Translations under genes and position numbers: made by a program | The notes under the pieces: generated by a model | What the model was told of the DNA's origin: nothing | Database searches by the model: none | What the model saw: the letters and a program-made list of their open reading frames with translations, nothing else | Shown: positions 11,021 through 21,694 of the stretch, piece by piece | Position numbering within the stretch: the stretch's first letter is position 1 | Layout: each line of letters starts with the position of its first letter | Origin: Reticulitermes speratus | Lineage: Eukaryota; Arthropoda; Insecta; Blattodea; Rhinotermitidae | Reading direction: 5' to 3' | DNA length: 64,000 bases | Assembly (NCBI GenBank): GCA_021186555.1 | Contig: JAJKFL010000002.1 | Coordinates: 4,787,001-4,851,000 of the forward strand

Positions 11021-12045
11021 CCTGCACGTATGTTTAGTCTTCTCGTAATATGGGAAAAAGAGGGTTTCTGTAACCTTTGTGGTTTTTTTGTGTGTTGGAT
11101 TGTAAGGGGACGACTACAGGAGAGTGGGGTGAGACAATATAGCAGGTTTTAGTATAACTAGGCTGGAAGCCTGAGAGACGGGGGATACTTTCGACACTAG
11201 CCAGGCCGAACACTTCGCACTAGCGAAGGGCCGTGTAGAAATTAACGGTTCTCCTGCACTCGTCTCCACAACTGGACTACTCCACTGTACCACTATTTGA
11301 TTATTAAAACCATTAGTATTAGGAGATTGCCGTGGGCTTTCACTCTTTAACGACAACGACCCACCCTGCGAATGTCAGCGTTTAGAATTCAGGGCAGCAA
11401 AGTACCGCTCGGCTGTGTGCCCGCAGAGTCTCTGTCGCCGGGGGGAACAGGGCCCAGGACCCCCTGGTCAGGGACACTACAGTGTGGAGCTGTACCTCTA
11501 CTCGCGTCGTACCCCTACAGTACTGTCCACAGTCCTGAACTGTTATTTCCGCATCGTGCAGTTTCTGTAACCCACATAACCTTGTTCAGCTCTGATCCAC
11601 GAGACACTGAAAGTTACTGCTTGATACACAGAAATATTGCCAGCCTGCTAGACGCCATTTTGTCCCACATTACGGTCGACTCACGTATGCTCCACGTGAC
11701 ATAATTACTGTCAAGATAAGATGTAATTTTATGCTTAAACCTCAGTTTGTAGTCTACGATTTATTTTAGAATTCTCAGATAAGCCAGTAAAGTACAGTTT
11801 TTTAAGAGTGTACAGAACAAATAGGAATGCAGCAACATAAGCGCTTATCAAGATAGCCCCATTTCTCTTCCTTATAGTATGTGGTATAATATTTTGTGCT
11901 GCGTTTAACCTCCTCTGAAATACATAGCACGGTTTGTATTAAGTTCACAATGAGCGTAATGTATGTCTATAAATTAAATAACCGAGGGTAAATATATAAA
12001 ATTCAGTTAGGTATATATATATACGAGTATATATACAAAACGAAG
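11021..12045. other. Unassigned sequence
   Basis: Two motif-free frames occur: an 80-codon minus frame at 11114-11356 and a 110-codon plus frame at 11372-11704. I do not recognise either product. No splice-bounded exon structure can be argued from the sequence. A (TA)n stretch lies near 12013-12036. Confidence 0.35.
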
Positions 12046-12298
12046 GAATCCTAATTGAATTGGTCACATCTTGCGTAGAAACTGCGTTCTAAAACACGTG
12101 ATTGAAGGAAAGTTAGAAGGAAGGATAGAAATGACGGGAAGACGAGGAAGAAGGCGTAAGCTGCTACTGGATGATCTTAAGGAAACTCGAGGATACTGGG
12201 AATTTAAAGAAAAAGCACTAGATCGCACTTTTTGGGGAACTCGCTTTGGAAGAGGCTACGGACCTGTCGTAAGACGGACTACGGGTGAATGTGTCTAA
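12046..12298 (+). pseudogene. Non-LTR retrotransposon ORF2 C-terminus (family L1)
   Basis: The frame at 12071-12298 encodes a cysteine-poor, arginine-rich tail (RRNCVLKHVIEGKLEGRIEM, then GRRGRRRKLL and WGTRFGRGYGPVV). This is the extreme C-terminal region of a reverse transcriptase ORF, also seen at 24.08, 26.21, 61.34 and 61.67 kb. The preceding bases continue the homology (GAATTGGTCACATCTTGCG). The organisation recalls RTE-clade elements, but the clade cannot be fixed without the RT domain. The copy is 5'-truncated and inactive. Confidence 0.8.
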
Positions 12299-12722
12299 GG
12301 CAGCTACTGGATGACCTTAAGGAAATGAAAGAATGCTGGAAATTGAAAGAGGAAGCACTAGATCGCACTTTTTTGGAGAACTCGCTTTGGAAGAGGCTAC
12401 GGACCTGTCGTAAGACGGACTACGGGTGAATGTGTCTAAGGCAGCTACTGGATGACCTTAAGGAAATGAAAGAATGCTGGAAATTGAAAGAGGAAGCACT
12501 AGATCGCACTTTTTTGGAGAACTCGCTTTGGAAGAGGCTACGGACCTGTCGTAAGACGGACTACGGGTGAATGTGTCTAAGGCAGCTACTGGATGACCTT
12601 AAGGAAATGAAAGAATGCTGGAAATTGAAAGAGGAAGCACTAGATCGCAATTTTTTGGAGAACTCGCTTTGGAAGAGGCTACGGACCTGTCGTAAGACAG
12701 ACTGCAGAATGACTAGTATCAC
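12160..12722 (+). repeat. 141-bp tandem amplification of a LINE 3' end
   Basis: The segment from GCAGCTACTGGATGACC to GACGGACTACGGGTGAATG is repeated. CAGCTACTGG occurs at 12301, 12442 and 12583 (spacing 141), after a more divergent first unit at about 12160. The later units share an extra T in the poly-T of CACTTTTTTGG, so they arose from one another after the frameshift. The last unit ends in CAGACTGCAGAATGA, the normal element end. Confidence 0.85.
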
Positions 12723-13398
12723 TGTAGAGTAATTAATGAAAACAAATGTTTTGTGGTTTTAAAATAATTTTGTTTCCCGAGTCCCTTCTTGGCAAATCTT
12801 ATCAAGGGAAATAATTTAATCGAATATGGCTTCTTGAAAAGTTGATAGTTGCTCAACTAGTGAAGAAATTTCCTGACTTTTATATAATCCGATGGTTCGT
12901 TACCATTTTCTTTAGATGTAGATACATATGTGGATGTGAGTAGTTGAACCATGGCACAGACTGACAGAAGGAAACAATCAGTCTAGCTGTGAAATCAGAC
13001 TTTCTCACGACGGAATTTCAGCACACAAGAATAATCACATTGCGAATTTCGCATGTCGAGTTCACGAGGCATAGCCACCATAACAAAGTATCATATAACC
13101 ACGAATATAAGGCCGGATAGCAATTTCCATCACCCACGACCACATATATCTACTTAGGTGAGTTGTTAGATCCTTGGTTCTTACCTTCAGGTAGATAATT
13201 CAACGATACCTGGCCTACATGCAATGTTAACTTCTTGAATTCCTTACGTGAATTTGTAATGTTCTATAAACTTAATGTTCATTGTAAACATAAGAATGAT
13301 TTAAGAGCTAGGCCTAAAGGCGTAAAATGAAGCGGTGTAACCTTCATATTTTGACCCTCTCATCGGTCTTGAAATGTTTTGTTCTGGATTAATTTTAA
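12723..13398. other. Unassigned sequence
   Basis: No element ends, tandem structure or coding motifs were recognised. TTAA at 13395-13398 is the target-site copy of the next element. Confidence 0.4.
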
Positions 13399-15218
13399 CC
13401 CTTTAAAGCCCAGTGGTTACTATATGTACCACCAAGTTTAATATTCAAAAATTCTTCGTTCTGCCCACACAGTGCAGTTATGTGTTTTGTGTGGATCTCA
13501 GAACAAACAGCGATTATTTCACTGTACAGCATTAACTGACTGGTTTGTATAACTGAGACGGAGTGTGTTTACTGCGCGGTACGGACTGTATTTATGTGTT
13601 TTGTGTGGATCTCAGAACAAACAGCGATTATTTCACTGTACAGCATTAACTGACTGGTTTGTATAACTGAGACGGAGTGTGTTTACTGCGCGGTACGGAC
13701 TGTATTTATGTGTTTTGTGTGGATCTCAGAACAAACAGCGATTATTTCACTGTACAGCATTAACTGACTGGTTTGTATAACTGAGACGGAGTGTGTTTAC
13801 TGCGCGGTACGGACTGTATTTATGTGTTTTGTGTGGATCTCAGAACAAACAGCGATTATTTCACTGTACAGCATTAACTGACTGGTTTGTATAACTGAGA
13901 CGGAGTGTGTTTACTGCGCGGTACGGACTGTATTTATGTGTTTTGTGTGGATCTCAGAACAAACAGCGATTATTTCACTGTACAGCATTAACTGACTGGT
14001 TTGTATAACTGAGACGGAGTGTGTTTACTGCGCGGTACGGACTGTATTTATGTGTTTTGTGTGGATCTCAGAACAAACAGCGATTATTTCACTGTACAGC
14101 ATTAACTGACTGGTTTGTATAACTGAGACGGAGTGTGTTTACTGCGCGGTACGGACTGTATTTATGTGTTTTGTGTGGATCTCAGAACAAACAGCGATTA
14201 TTTCACTGTACAGCATTAACTGACTGGTTTGTATAACTGAGACGGAGTGTGTTTACTGCGCGGTACGGACTGTATTTATGTGTTTTGTGTGGATCTCAGA
14301 ACAAACAGCGATTATTTCACTGTACAGCATTAACTGACTGGTTTGTATAACTGAGACGGAGTGTGTTTACTGCGCGGTACGGACTGTATTTATGTGTTTT
14401 GTGTGGATCTCAGAACAAACAGCGATTATTTCACTGTACAGCATTAACTGACTGGTTTGTATAACTGAGACGGAGTGTGTTTACTGCGCGGTACGGACTG
14501 TATTTATGTGTTTTGTGTGGATCTCAGAACAAACAGCGATTATTTCACTGTACAGCATTAACTGACTGGTTTGTATAACTGAGACGGAGTGTGTTTACTG
14601 CGCGGTACGGACTGTATTTATGTGTTTTGTGTGGATCTCAGAACAAACAGCGATTATTTCACTGTACAACATTAACTGACTGGTTTGTATAACTGTGTGT
14701 TTACTGCGCGGTACGGACTGTATTTATGTGTTTTGTGTGGATCTCAGAACAAACAGCGATTATTTCACTGTACAGCATTAACTGACTGGTTTGTATAACT
14801 GAGACGAAGTGTGTTTACTGCGCGGTACGGACTGTATTTATGTGTTTTGTGTGGATCTCAGAACAAACAGCGATTATTTCACTGTACAGCATTAACTGAC
14901 TGGTTTGTATAACTGAGACGGAGTGTGTTTACTGCGCGGTACGGACTGTATTTATGTGTTTTGTGTGGATCTCAGAACAAACAGCGATTATTTCACTGTA
15001 CAACATTAACTGACTGATTTGTATAACTGAGACGGAGTGTGTTTACTGCGCGGTACGGACTGTATTTATGTGTTTTGTGTGGATCTCAGAACAAACAGCG
15101 ATTATTTCACTGTACAGCATTAACTGACTGGTTTGTATAACTGAGACGGAGTGTGTTTACTGCGCGGTACGGACTGCATCTTTAAATGTAATTCAGGTTA
15201 ATCATAGTCTTTAAAAGG
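13399..15218 (+). mobile_element. piggyBac-like non-autonomous element enclosing 114-bp array A1
   Basis: The left end is TTAA followed by CCCTTTAAAGCCCAGTGG. The right end is CATAGTCTTTAAAAGG followed by TTGA, whose inverse reads CCTTTTAAAGACTATG. TTAA target sites with CCYTTT-type termini are the hallmark of the piggyBac superfamily. One target copy has mutated to TTGA. The interior is almost entirely a 114-bp tandem array. No transposase is encoded. Confidence 0.75.
13481..15176 (+). repeat. 114-bp satellite array A1, about 15 copies
   Basis: The monomer starts TGTGTTTTGTGTGGATCTCA, contains CTGTACAGCATTAACTGACT and ends GCGGTACGGACTGTATTTA. Starts at 13481, 13595 and 13709 fix the period at 114. 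Most monomers are identical. Exceptions are one with GAGACGGAG deleted (about 14695) and a few with ACAACATT for ACAGCATT. The near-identity implies recent amplification or homogenisation. Confidence 0.95.
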
Positions 15219-16040
15219 TTGAAGTACTGGGTCTACGTATTCTGTGGAACAAAAGCGACAGACTGTGATAAACTACGGCAGTATAATCTGTGTTCAAGTC
15301 AAGAGTCGCTTTGGCGCTAGCCAATAGGAATTAGGGTTGATAACTGCTTAGCGCGCTACTTTGATGAATCGCAAATTGTGATAGGATCGAATGGCTTCAA
15401 TTTCATACCAGGTTTCTTGAAAACCGGTGGCCTGGTTCAAAGGTAAATAGAGTAGGTCACACACAACTGGATATGACCTATTGGCATCGGCCTGTTTTAG
15501 TTTATAAAACATGGAATGTGCCCTCAAAAGGCAAAGATAGTTAAGAAAGCCCCAAACATTAGGTAATTGTGATGCATGGAAATGTGCAATTCGCGGGTAT
15601 CCTTCTTGGCTGTGAATTAATGTTCCTTTCGACGAAGACATATTAAAGCTTTTAACGGTCTGAGTTGTCTTGGGGGCACGTAGTGACGTCACTGACTGCC
15701 TTGTCTTCTGTTGCTTAAAGAACTTTGTACGGGTCGACACTGTCTATATTAAACATCTGGACTTACTTCTAAACTTGATTATTTCTACCAACAAATGCAC
15801 CAAGACAAGTTTTGTCACTGTTTTCTTTATTAAAAGAGTGCCCCAATACGCATTTCGACAATTATATTGCCATCATCAGGATTCTTTTTTAAGTGAGCTG
15901 TTACATAGACCAATTCTTAAGTTACATCATAACAGTGAGTCGATATTTGTTATTACCACTTCGTATAAATTTGTATAATTAGTGGTATTGTTGAGTTGCT
16001 AAAAGTTATTAAAATTAACAGTAAAATCAATTTGTATAAA
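15219..16040. other. Unassigned sequence with a decayed hammerhead-like motif
   Basis: The minus strand holds an unrecognised 130-codon frame (15348-15740). Further right, read on the minus strand at about 15845-15893, CCTGATGATGGCAAT, ATTGTCGAAA and TGCGTA follow the order CUGAUGA, stem II, GAAA, short stem III, NUH of a hammerhead. The flanks do not form stem I, so this copy is probably dead. Confidence 0.4.
15348..15740 (-). CDS. Unrecognised 130-codon frame
   Basis: This is one of the longer frames here that is not tandem repeat. I recognise no domain, signal peptide or membrane segment. Composition is mixed (basic N-terminus, a few aromatic residues centrally). There is no supporting poly-A signal or splice context that I can defend. 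It may be a chance frame or an eroded exon. Confidence 0.15.
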   Translation of the reverse strand: MSTRTKFFKQQKTRQSVTSLRAPKTTQTVKSFNMSSSKGTLIHSQEGYPRIAHFHASQLPNVWGFLNYLCLLRAHSMFYKLKQADANRSYPVVCDLLYLPLNQATGFQETWYEIEAIRSYHNLRFIKVAR

Positions 16041-16626
16041 CAGGGCATACACAAAAGAATGGTGCGGTTTCAAAAGTGAATAAAAAATTTATGTCTCAAA
16101 TTACACGGGCACAACATACACCGTCAGCGGCGGCAACTGTCCAAGTTTCTCATGCGCTACCAGCAGCTCGCTTCCCCCTATTTTCACAGGAATGTACGTG
16201 TGCTTCTCAATCGTGTTCTTCCACAGCGCTGGATCGGACGTGCTGCTGCAAATGGAGACAAGAACCTTCTCCCTTGGCCACCCCGTTCGCCAGATCTTAC
16301 ACCTTGCGATTTATTTCTTTGGGGGTTCGTTAAAGACAGCGTTTATGTACCACCATTGCCCACGTCCATCCATGAAATTCGTGATCGGATAACGCATGCA
16401 CTGCAGGCCATTACAGCGGACATGCTACACCGGGTCTGGGATGAGTTTGATTACCGTGTGGATGTGTGTCGTGTGACCCAGGGTGCACACATTGAAGGAT
16501 TGTAATTACCAAATGAGAAACTTGGACAGTTGCCGCCGCTGACGGTGTATGTTGTGCCCGTGTAAGGTGAGAAATAAATTTTTTATTCACTTTTGAAACC
16601 GCACCATTCTTTTGTGTATGCCCTGT
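16041..16626 (+). mobile_element. mariner-type element with 113-bp terminal inverted repeats
   Basis: The left arm (CAGGGCATACACAAAAGAAT to about 16153) and right arm (about 16513-16626) are inverted copies with only a handful of mismatches. TATAAA lies immediately outside both ends. The 78-bp hairpin at 23.22 kb begins with the same 30 bases, so it is a minimal member of this family. The interior carries only the C-terminal half of a transposase. Confidence 0.85.
16152..16505 (+). pseudogene. mariner-like transposase, C-terminal fragment
   Basis: The frame is 117 codons. It carries the final catalytic-acid block of a DDE/D transposase (WPPRSPDLTPCDLFLWG, residues about 42-58) and the family C-terminus (VWDEFDYRVDVCRVTQG). 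The helix-turn-helix and the first catalytic aspartates are missing. The frame starts at the edge of the left inverted repeat, so the 5' half was lost by internal deletion. The C-terminus matches the remnant at 10.0 kb, showing related families. Confidence 0.85.
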
Positions 16627-17575
16627 ATAAACTACTTGCTGTAGTATACTTTACGAATTAATTAATGGCAGCGTGGTCCTATTTTCCGGTGTGTGTTCCA
16701 GTTATCTGTGTGTGTTTTGCTGTTAGGTAGGACCTCCTTTCTTCGTGTCTGCTTGGTCTATGGTCACCACAGACCACAAATGTGACCTCGGGCCGCATAA
16801 CACAAGCTGGCGAACCGCGGGTTAAACACCCATCTTCTAAAATATCAAGTTGAGTGTAACTCGCATATATTTCTGCATGTGCAAGACTTTTGGATCGTAA
16901 AAAAAATTTTTTTTCTTCTTTCTTCCCTTGTGTCCTCCCCTCCTCACCCCTCTGACTGCTTTTCTGTTAACCTGAAGTTTTTTGATTGATTTACAAGACA
17001 TTTATAGACGTTTCTTCGAGACACAACTCGTATATATTATAGCTTCTCTCGTGTTTTGTTATTTCGTTATATATCCTCTCCCTCTCAGCTCCCCCCCCCC
17101 ACCGCCTTTTCCCTGTGACTTTTCTCGTTCTCTTGACGCAGCAACAAGCGAAAGTTTTCGCGCATGAAATCTCATTACTTTTATGGCATTTTCATACACA
17201 CAAAACGTTCCACGAAGTTTAGCTCTGCTACGAAAGATATTACGTTTCCTCCTGCTACTGTTAACCTTAAACACCATTCGCTAAATGTTATTTTTTTGGC
17301 GCTATTGTTTCAGTTTGCTGCGTGGGATGTGCGTCTGTAAGAATTTTCGATCTACACTGCCTGCTCCACCCTGCCTGTACAGCAATACAGGTAAGACGAA
17401 TATATTAAATTTTGTTCCATAGGTGTACATAATAGTATGTAATTTAAATACGTGTTTATAATAAATAGGTCACTGTGTCTATTGGCTTTTTAAAAGTACC
17501 TCCAAATTTGCAGGTACGTTAATTGAAGGTATCTGACGTATTTAAGTTCTTTATATATAATAACCATGGCTCAAC
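16627..17575. other. Unassigned sequence, pyrimidine-rich segment
   Basis: A CT/poly-C stretch lies at about 16900-16970 and 17075-17105. No gene or element end was recognised. Confidence 0.4.
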
Positions 17576-17725
17576 AGCCCTATATGCGCATTCGTGGCAG
17601 TTGATGACTGGCCAACTGGCCGCGCTGCTGTTCTATCGATCCTGATGTGACCGCCAGAGCCATCTGGCAGGCAGTCAGGAGACTTGGGTGAGAAATGACC
17701 GCTTTGAATTTTGCTTACGAAACAT
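17576..17725. repeat. Dispersed repeat shared with 19.2-19.4 kb
   Basis: The stretch ATCCTGATGTGACCGCCAGA to TTTTGCTTACGAAACAT recurs with substitutions at about 19338-19425. The repeat probably belongs to a retroelement 3' region, but I cannot name it. Confidence 0.55.
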
Positions 17726-17769
17726 TTCTATTCATTCCCGTAAGGTTCTTTTACATGCCGTAAATCTAC

Positions 17770-17919
17770 ATGGGACCGACGGCTTTACTTCCCCTCCGAA
17801 GGAAGTGGTGCTACGGATTTTTATCACCCTTAAAAATCCATCGACCTCGGTCGGGATCGAACCCGCGAACCTTGGGTCCAGTGGCGAGCACGCTAACCAC
17901 TAGTCCACCGAGGTCGACA
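17770..17919 (-). mobile_element. tRNA-derived SINE (family S4)
   Basis: Read on the minus strand, 17919 to about 17845 gives a tRNA-like fold: GACCTCGG at the 5' end pairs with CCGAGGTC at the 3' end. It carries an A box (TGGACTAGTGGTTAGCG) and a B box (GGGTTCGATCCC). The anticodon and T stems are imperfect, so I call it a SINE head rather than a working tRNA gene. The downstream part extends left to about 17770. Confidence 0.65.
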
Positions 17920-18549
17920 TTGAGTTCTTTATCAAAGTAATAATACACTGTCAGCTTAGGCCAAAGAATTTATCAGCCACAGAAAGAAGAAATTGAAACA
18001 CGGACTTATAAATGAACCCATAGTTGACGCTTGTGAATTTTGTTACAGTGATTTTCTGGGAGGTTGTGAATTTCATGTGGTAGGTGGACACGTGATCTAT
18101 ACTTTAAGAAAGGCCTTGCTGTCGATCATAATCATAATCATAATACAGGAACTCAATACAGTGTAATTTACAACGATTTGGACTGTGAATATCGACAGAC
18201 TTCTTCTCCATGCGTTTTAAATGCGTCTGTGACCTTATAGGTTTATCTACCGTAGAACACCCTGTATTCCTGATAAATTATTTTTTTTGTAATAGTTATG
18301 TATGTACATTAAAGTACATTGGTCCACGTCGGCACACCACACAGGGGTATAGTACCCTTACAATGAAGATGTCAGTAATGATACAGATGTTTGTAACTGA
18401 AACATAAAATTATCAACAAATGTAAAAATGCCTCTAATTATTATACACTTTATACATTTTAGTAACATTTTAATTGATATAATTGTATTGTAACTTAATA
18501 CATGACATCTTGTAAAACGTTTATTATAAATATATTTCTTTATATATAA

Positions 18550-18591
18550 CCTCCCTGAAGATGGCCTATAGGGGCCGAAACATGTAGGAGG
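18550..18591 (+). ncRNA. Hammerhead-ribozyme motif HH1
   Basis: The order is stem I 5' strand CCTCC, core CTGAAGA, stem II GGCC / GGCC (loop TATAGG), core GAAA, minimal stem III CATG, cleavage triplet GTA, and stem I 3' strand GGAGG. Both conserved boxes (CUGANGA and GAAA) and the NUH triplet are intact, and stem I pairs perfectly for 5 bp. This short-stem-III form is the type described in Penelope-like retroelements. Self-cleavage is inferred, not shown. Confidence 0.7.
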
Positions 18592-18659
18592 AGCATAAAA
18601 AAATAACAAATAGTTATCTATGGTTACATGTGCAGTTAGTTGGATTCAGTACTCTATAT

Positions 18660-19176
18660 CAGTGGTATTCAGCCTGGGGTACGCTTACCCCCGGGGTACG
18701 CGAAGACATTTTAGGGGGTACGTAAATTAAAAAAAATAAATATTTCATGATAAACACTGAATAATCAGGGCAAGATTTAGGGTTAGCCCTAAAAGACCCG
18801 GACGTAAGGACATGCGATTTGGGAGCGCCATTTCTCTCTCTCTCTCTCTCTCTCTATACGATTCTTATCTGGGCGGCTAGTTTCATTTTATTCCACATAG
18901 TGCATATAATTTTGCTTTACTAAAATACCTTTGTTCCTTTATTAATTTTTATACGATAGGCAATAATATATTTGTGATTTAATAGCTTGATTCTCCTTTT
19001 TTTCATTTAAAACTTATTATTTAATACATTATTTTGGATGTAATTTATTTAACTAATTTTAGATGTGGATTATAGACTGTGTATAACTTGAATTATGCAC
19101 CAACAACTTTGGGGGTACAAAGTTGAAGAGAAATTATATCTGGGGGTACGCGAACAAAAAAGGTTGAATACCACTG
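18660..19176. mobile_element. hAT-type MITE
   Basis: The terminal inverted repeat CAGTGGTATTCAGCC at the left matches CAGTGGTATTCAACC read from the right. The 8-bp flanks CTCTATAT (18652-18659) and CTCTGTAT (19177-19184) differ by one base, as expected for a hAT target duplication. Both ends carry GGGGTACGCG-type subterminal motifs. The interior is AT-rich with a (CT)n run at 18833-18856. No transposase is encoded. Confidence 0.85.
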
Positions 19177-19197
19177 CTCTGTATTATTGACAGTACT

Positions 19198-19228
<31 letters not shown>

Positions 19229-19435
19229 TCCTCCTGTCGCTCCTTGCGGAGCATAGGGCCTCCTTTCAGAGGTTTCTTGGTCTGGAGGTGTGCATTCTGT
19301 AGTGAGTGACCAGTCCACTGACTGCACAAGTTCTACTCATCCTGATATGACTGCCAGAGCCATCTAGCAGTCAATCAGGAGACTTGAGTGAGAAATGGCC
19401 GCTGAATTTTGCTTACGAAACATCTCTGACAGTAC
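19198..19435. repeat. (TTAG)n run followed by a dispersed repeat
   Basis: About seven TTAG units are followed by CTCCTTGCGGAGCATAGGGC and the repeat shared with 17.6 kb. A short microsatellite at the end of a dispersed repeat suggests a non-LTR retroelement tail on the minus strand. Confidence 0.5.
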
Positions 19436-19644
19436 TTTGCCTTGTCTAAATTCAAAAACCACTGAATATCAGTAAGAAGCTGAGACAATTACGTAGCCAT
19501 GTTTACACGATCCAATGATCCAATCAGGTACCAAATAGTCAGTAATTAATTCAGGTGGAGTAACGACATATTTTGACAGCACGCGTTACAGCGATTTGCA
19601 GTATATAGGGTGGTGAAATGTTTAGATTAAAGGCGCCTTTGTTG

Positions 19645-19790
19645 CGACACCTTGTGGTCTGGTAGGTGGGTACTGACGTTTCCAAATTATCTGATGTAAT
19701 AATTTCTTATAAATAGTGGAAAGAGGTTCGTCTGAAACGTCGGTAACCACCTACCAGACTGTACGGTGTTACAACCGAAAAGACGCTTCA
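19645..19790. mobile_element. Degenerate fold-back element
   Basis: The arms GGTCTGGTAGGTGGGTACTGA and its inverse (about 19742-19760) surround a centre with GAAACGTCGGTAACC. The GAAACGTCGGTA motif matches the fold-back family at 4.0, 10.4, 22.7 and 40.5 kb, but the outer arms differ. Confidence 0.55.
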
Positions 19791-19837
19791 CGTAACCTAT
19801 GTTACACTTGTTAAGGGTTTGTGCAACTTTGGAAAAA

Positions 19838-21006
19838 ACCTAACCTACCCTAAAGTAATGTAACCTAACCAAACCTAACCTAACCTAACCTAACCTAACC
19901 TAACCTAACCAAACCTAACCTAACCTAACCTAACGTAACGTAACCTAACCAAACATAACCTAACCTAACGTAACGTAACCTAACCTTACCTACCCAAACG
20001 TAATGTAACCTAACCTAACCTAACCTAACCTAACCTAACCTAACCTAACCTAACCTAACCTAACCCAACCTAACCCAACCTAACCTAACTAACGTAACGT
20101 AACTAACCTAAACCAAACCAAACCTAACAACCTAACCTAAACCTAACCTACAACCTACCTAACCTAACCTAACCTAACCTAACCTAACCTAACCTAACCT
20201 AACCTAACCTAACCTAACCTAACCTAACCTAACCTAACCTAACCTAACCTAACCTAACCTAACCTAACCTAACCTAACCTAACCTAACCTAAACCTAACC
20301 TAACCTAACCTAACCTAACCAACCACCAACCCAACAACCCTACCACGAACCCAACCCAACCCAACCCAACCCAACCCAACCCAACCCAACCCAACCCAAC
20401 CCAACCCAACCCAACCCAACCCAACCACAACCAACCCAACCCAACCCAACACCTAACCCAACCTAACCAACCCAACCCAACCTAACCCAACCTAACGTAA
20501 CGTAACGTAACTAACCTAACCCAACTTAACCTAACCTAACCTAACAACAAAAACCTAACCTAACCTAAAACGTAACGTAACCAAACCGAACCTAACCTAA
20601 CCTAACGTAATGTAACCACCTAATCTAACATAACGTAACGTAACCTAACCCAACCTAACCCAACCTAACCTAACGTAACGTAACCAAACCGAACCTAACC
20701 TAACCTAACGTAACGTAACCAAACCGAACCTAACCTAACGTAACGTAACGTAACCTAACCCAACCTAACCCAACCTAACCTAACGTAACGTAACCAAACC
20801 GAACCTAACCTAACGTAACGTAACCAAACCGAACCTAACCTAACCTAACGTAACGTAACCTAACCCAACCTAACCCAACCTAACCTAACGTAACGTAACC
20901 AAACCGAACCTAACCTAACCTAACGTAACGTAACCAAACCGAACCTAACCTAACGTAACGTAACGTAACGTAACGTAACCAAACCAAACCTAACCTAACC
21001 TAACCT
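19838..21006. repeat. Telomere-type (CCTAA)n block, degenerate
   Basis: About 1.17 kb of pentamers dominated by CCTAA, the complement of the insect telomere motif TTAGG. A pure tract lies at about 20157-20320. It is followed by a (CCCAA)n tract at about 20345-20445. The right part alternates CCTAA, CGTAA, CCAAA and CCGAA in recurring longer patterns. Unique and repeat sequence lies on both sides, so it is interstitial in this window. Confidence 0.9.
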
Positions 21007-21477
21007 ATCGGTTATTACTACATTTTACAAACAGTAGACAGTCAATTCTAGAAGTAACTACTTAATAGTATTGACGACAGGACTTTGTTGGAACTAGATT
21101 TACCTAGTGACTTGGGGTTTTAACGGATGTCGGGTTCTAACTGTGATATATATATAAAATTGCACCCCTATGCTGCTACTTCCTGTATGACAGAAGCCAA
21201 ACCCCTACAACACAAAATCTTACAAAGTGTTTCCTATGTACGTAAATTGTGTTCTGATGTACGGTTTCCATATTCAGCTCTTCGTATGCAATACCGTTAA
21301 AACCGAAACGTGAATACATTGTTCTAATGTCACGCCTTATTTAACAGCAAGGTGAAAGGTTGCTCCAGGCATTATGAAGCATCATAAGAATACTGATAGT
21401 CAACAATATAGCATCTCTGGTTCATGTTATTAAGGTTGGCTGCAGCGTGTGGTTCCTCTAATGTCGGCCACACACGC

Positions 21478-21540
21478 TCCGGCGGCCTGTCAGTTCTGCC
21501 TGCACAGTTTTGCCTGCGACAGGCCGCCGGAGCGTGTGTA
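21478..21540. repeat. Inverted repeat with 21-bp arms
   Basis: CACACGCTCCGGCGG... and its exact inverse ...CCGCCGGAGCGTGTG enclose a loop of about 26 bp. The arms are GC-rich and would form a stable stem. It probably represents two copies of the element terminus facing each other. Confidence 0.75.
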
Positions 21541-21694
21541 GGGTCCGGCACACCTTTCAGTTATAACTGTACAGGCGGCCGGAGCAAATACGAAAACTCG
21601 TTCGACCAACCGGCAGGCCGGAGGACTGCGCAGGCATACCGGAGCGTGTGTAGGTTCCGGCCGGCCGTCAATTCAGGGCACGTGTTGAAGCCAG

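Noticed and set aside
17845-17919. Functional tRNA gene
   Set aside because: The A and B boxes and acceptor pairing are present, but the T and anticodon stems are imperfect and SINE-like sequence follows. A SINE head is the better reading.
19838-21006. True chromosome end
   Set aside because: Complex sequence continues for about 20 kb on one side and over 40 kb on the other, so the block is interstitial unless the assembly is wrong.
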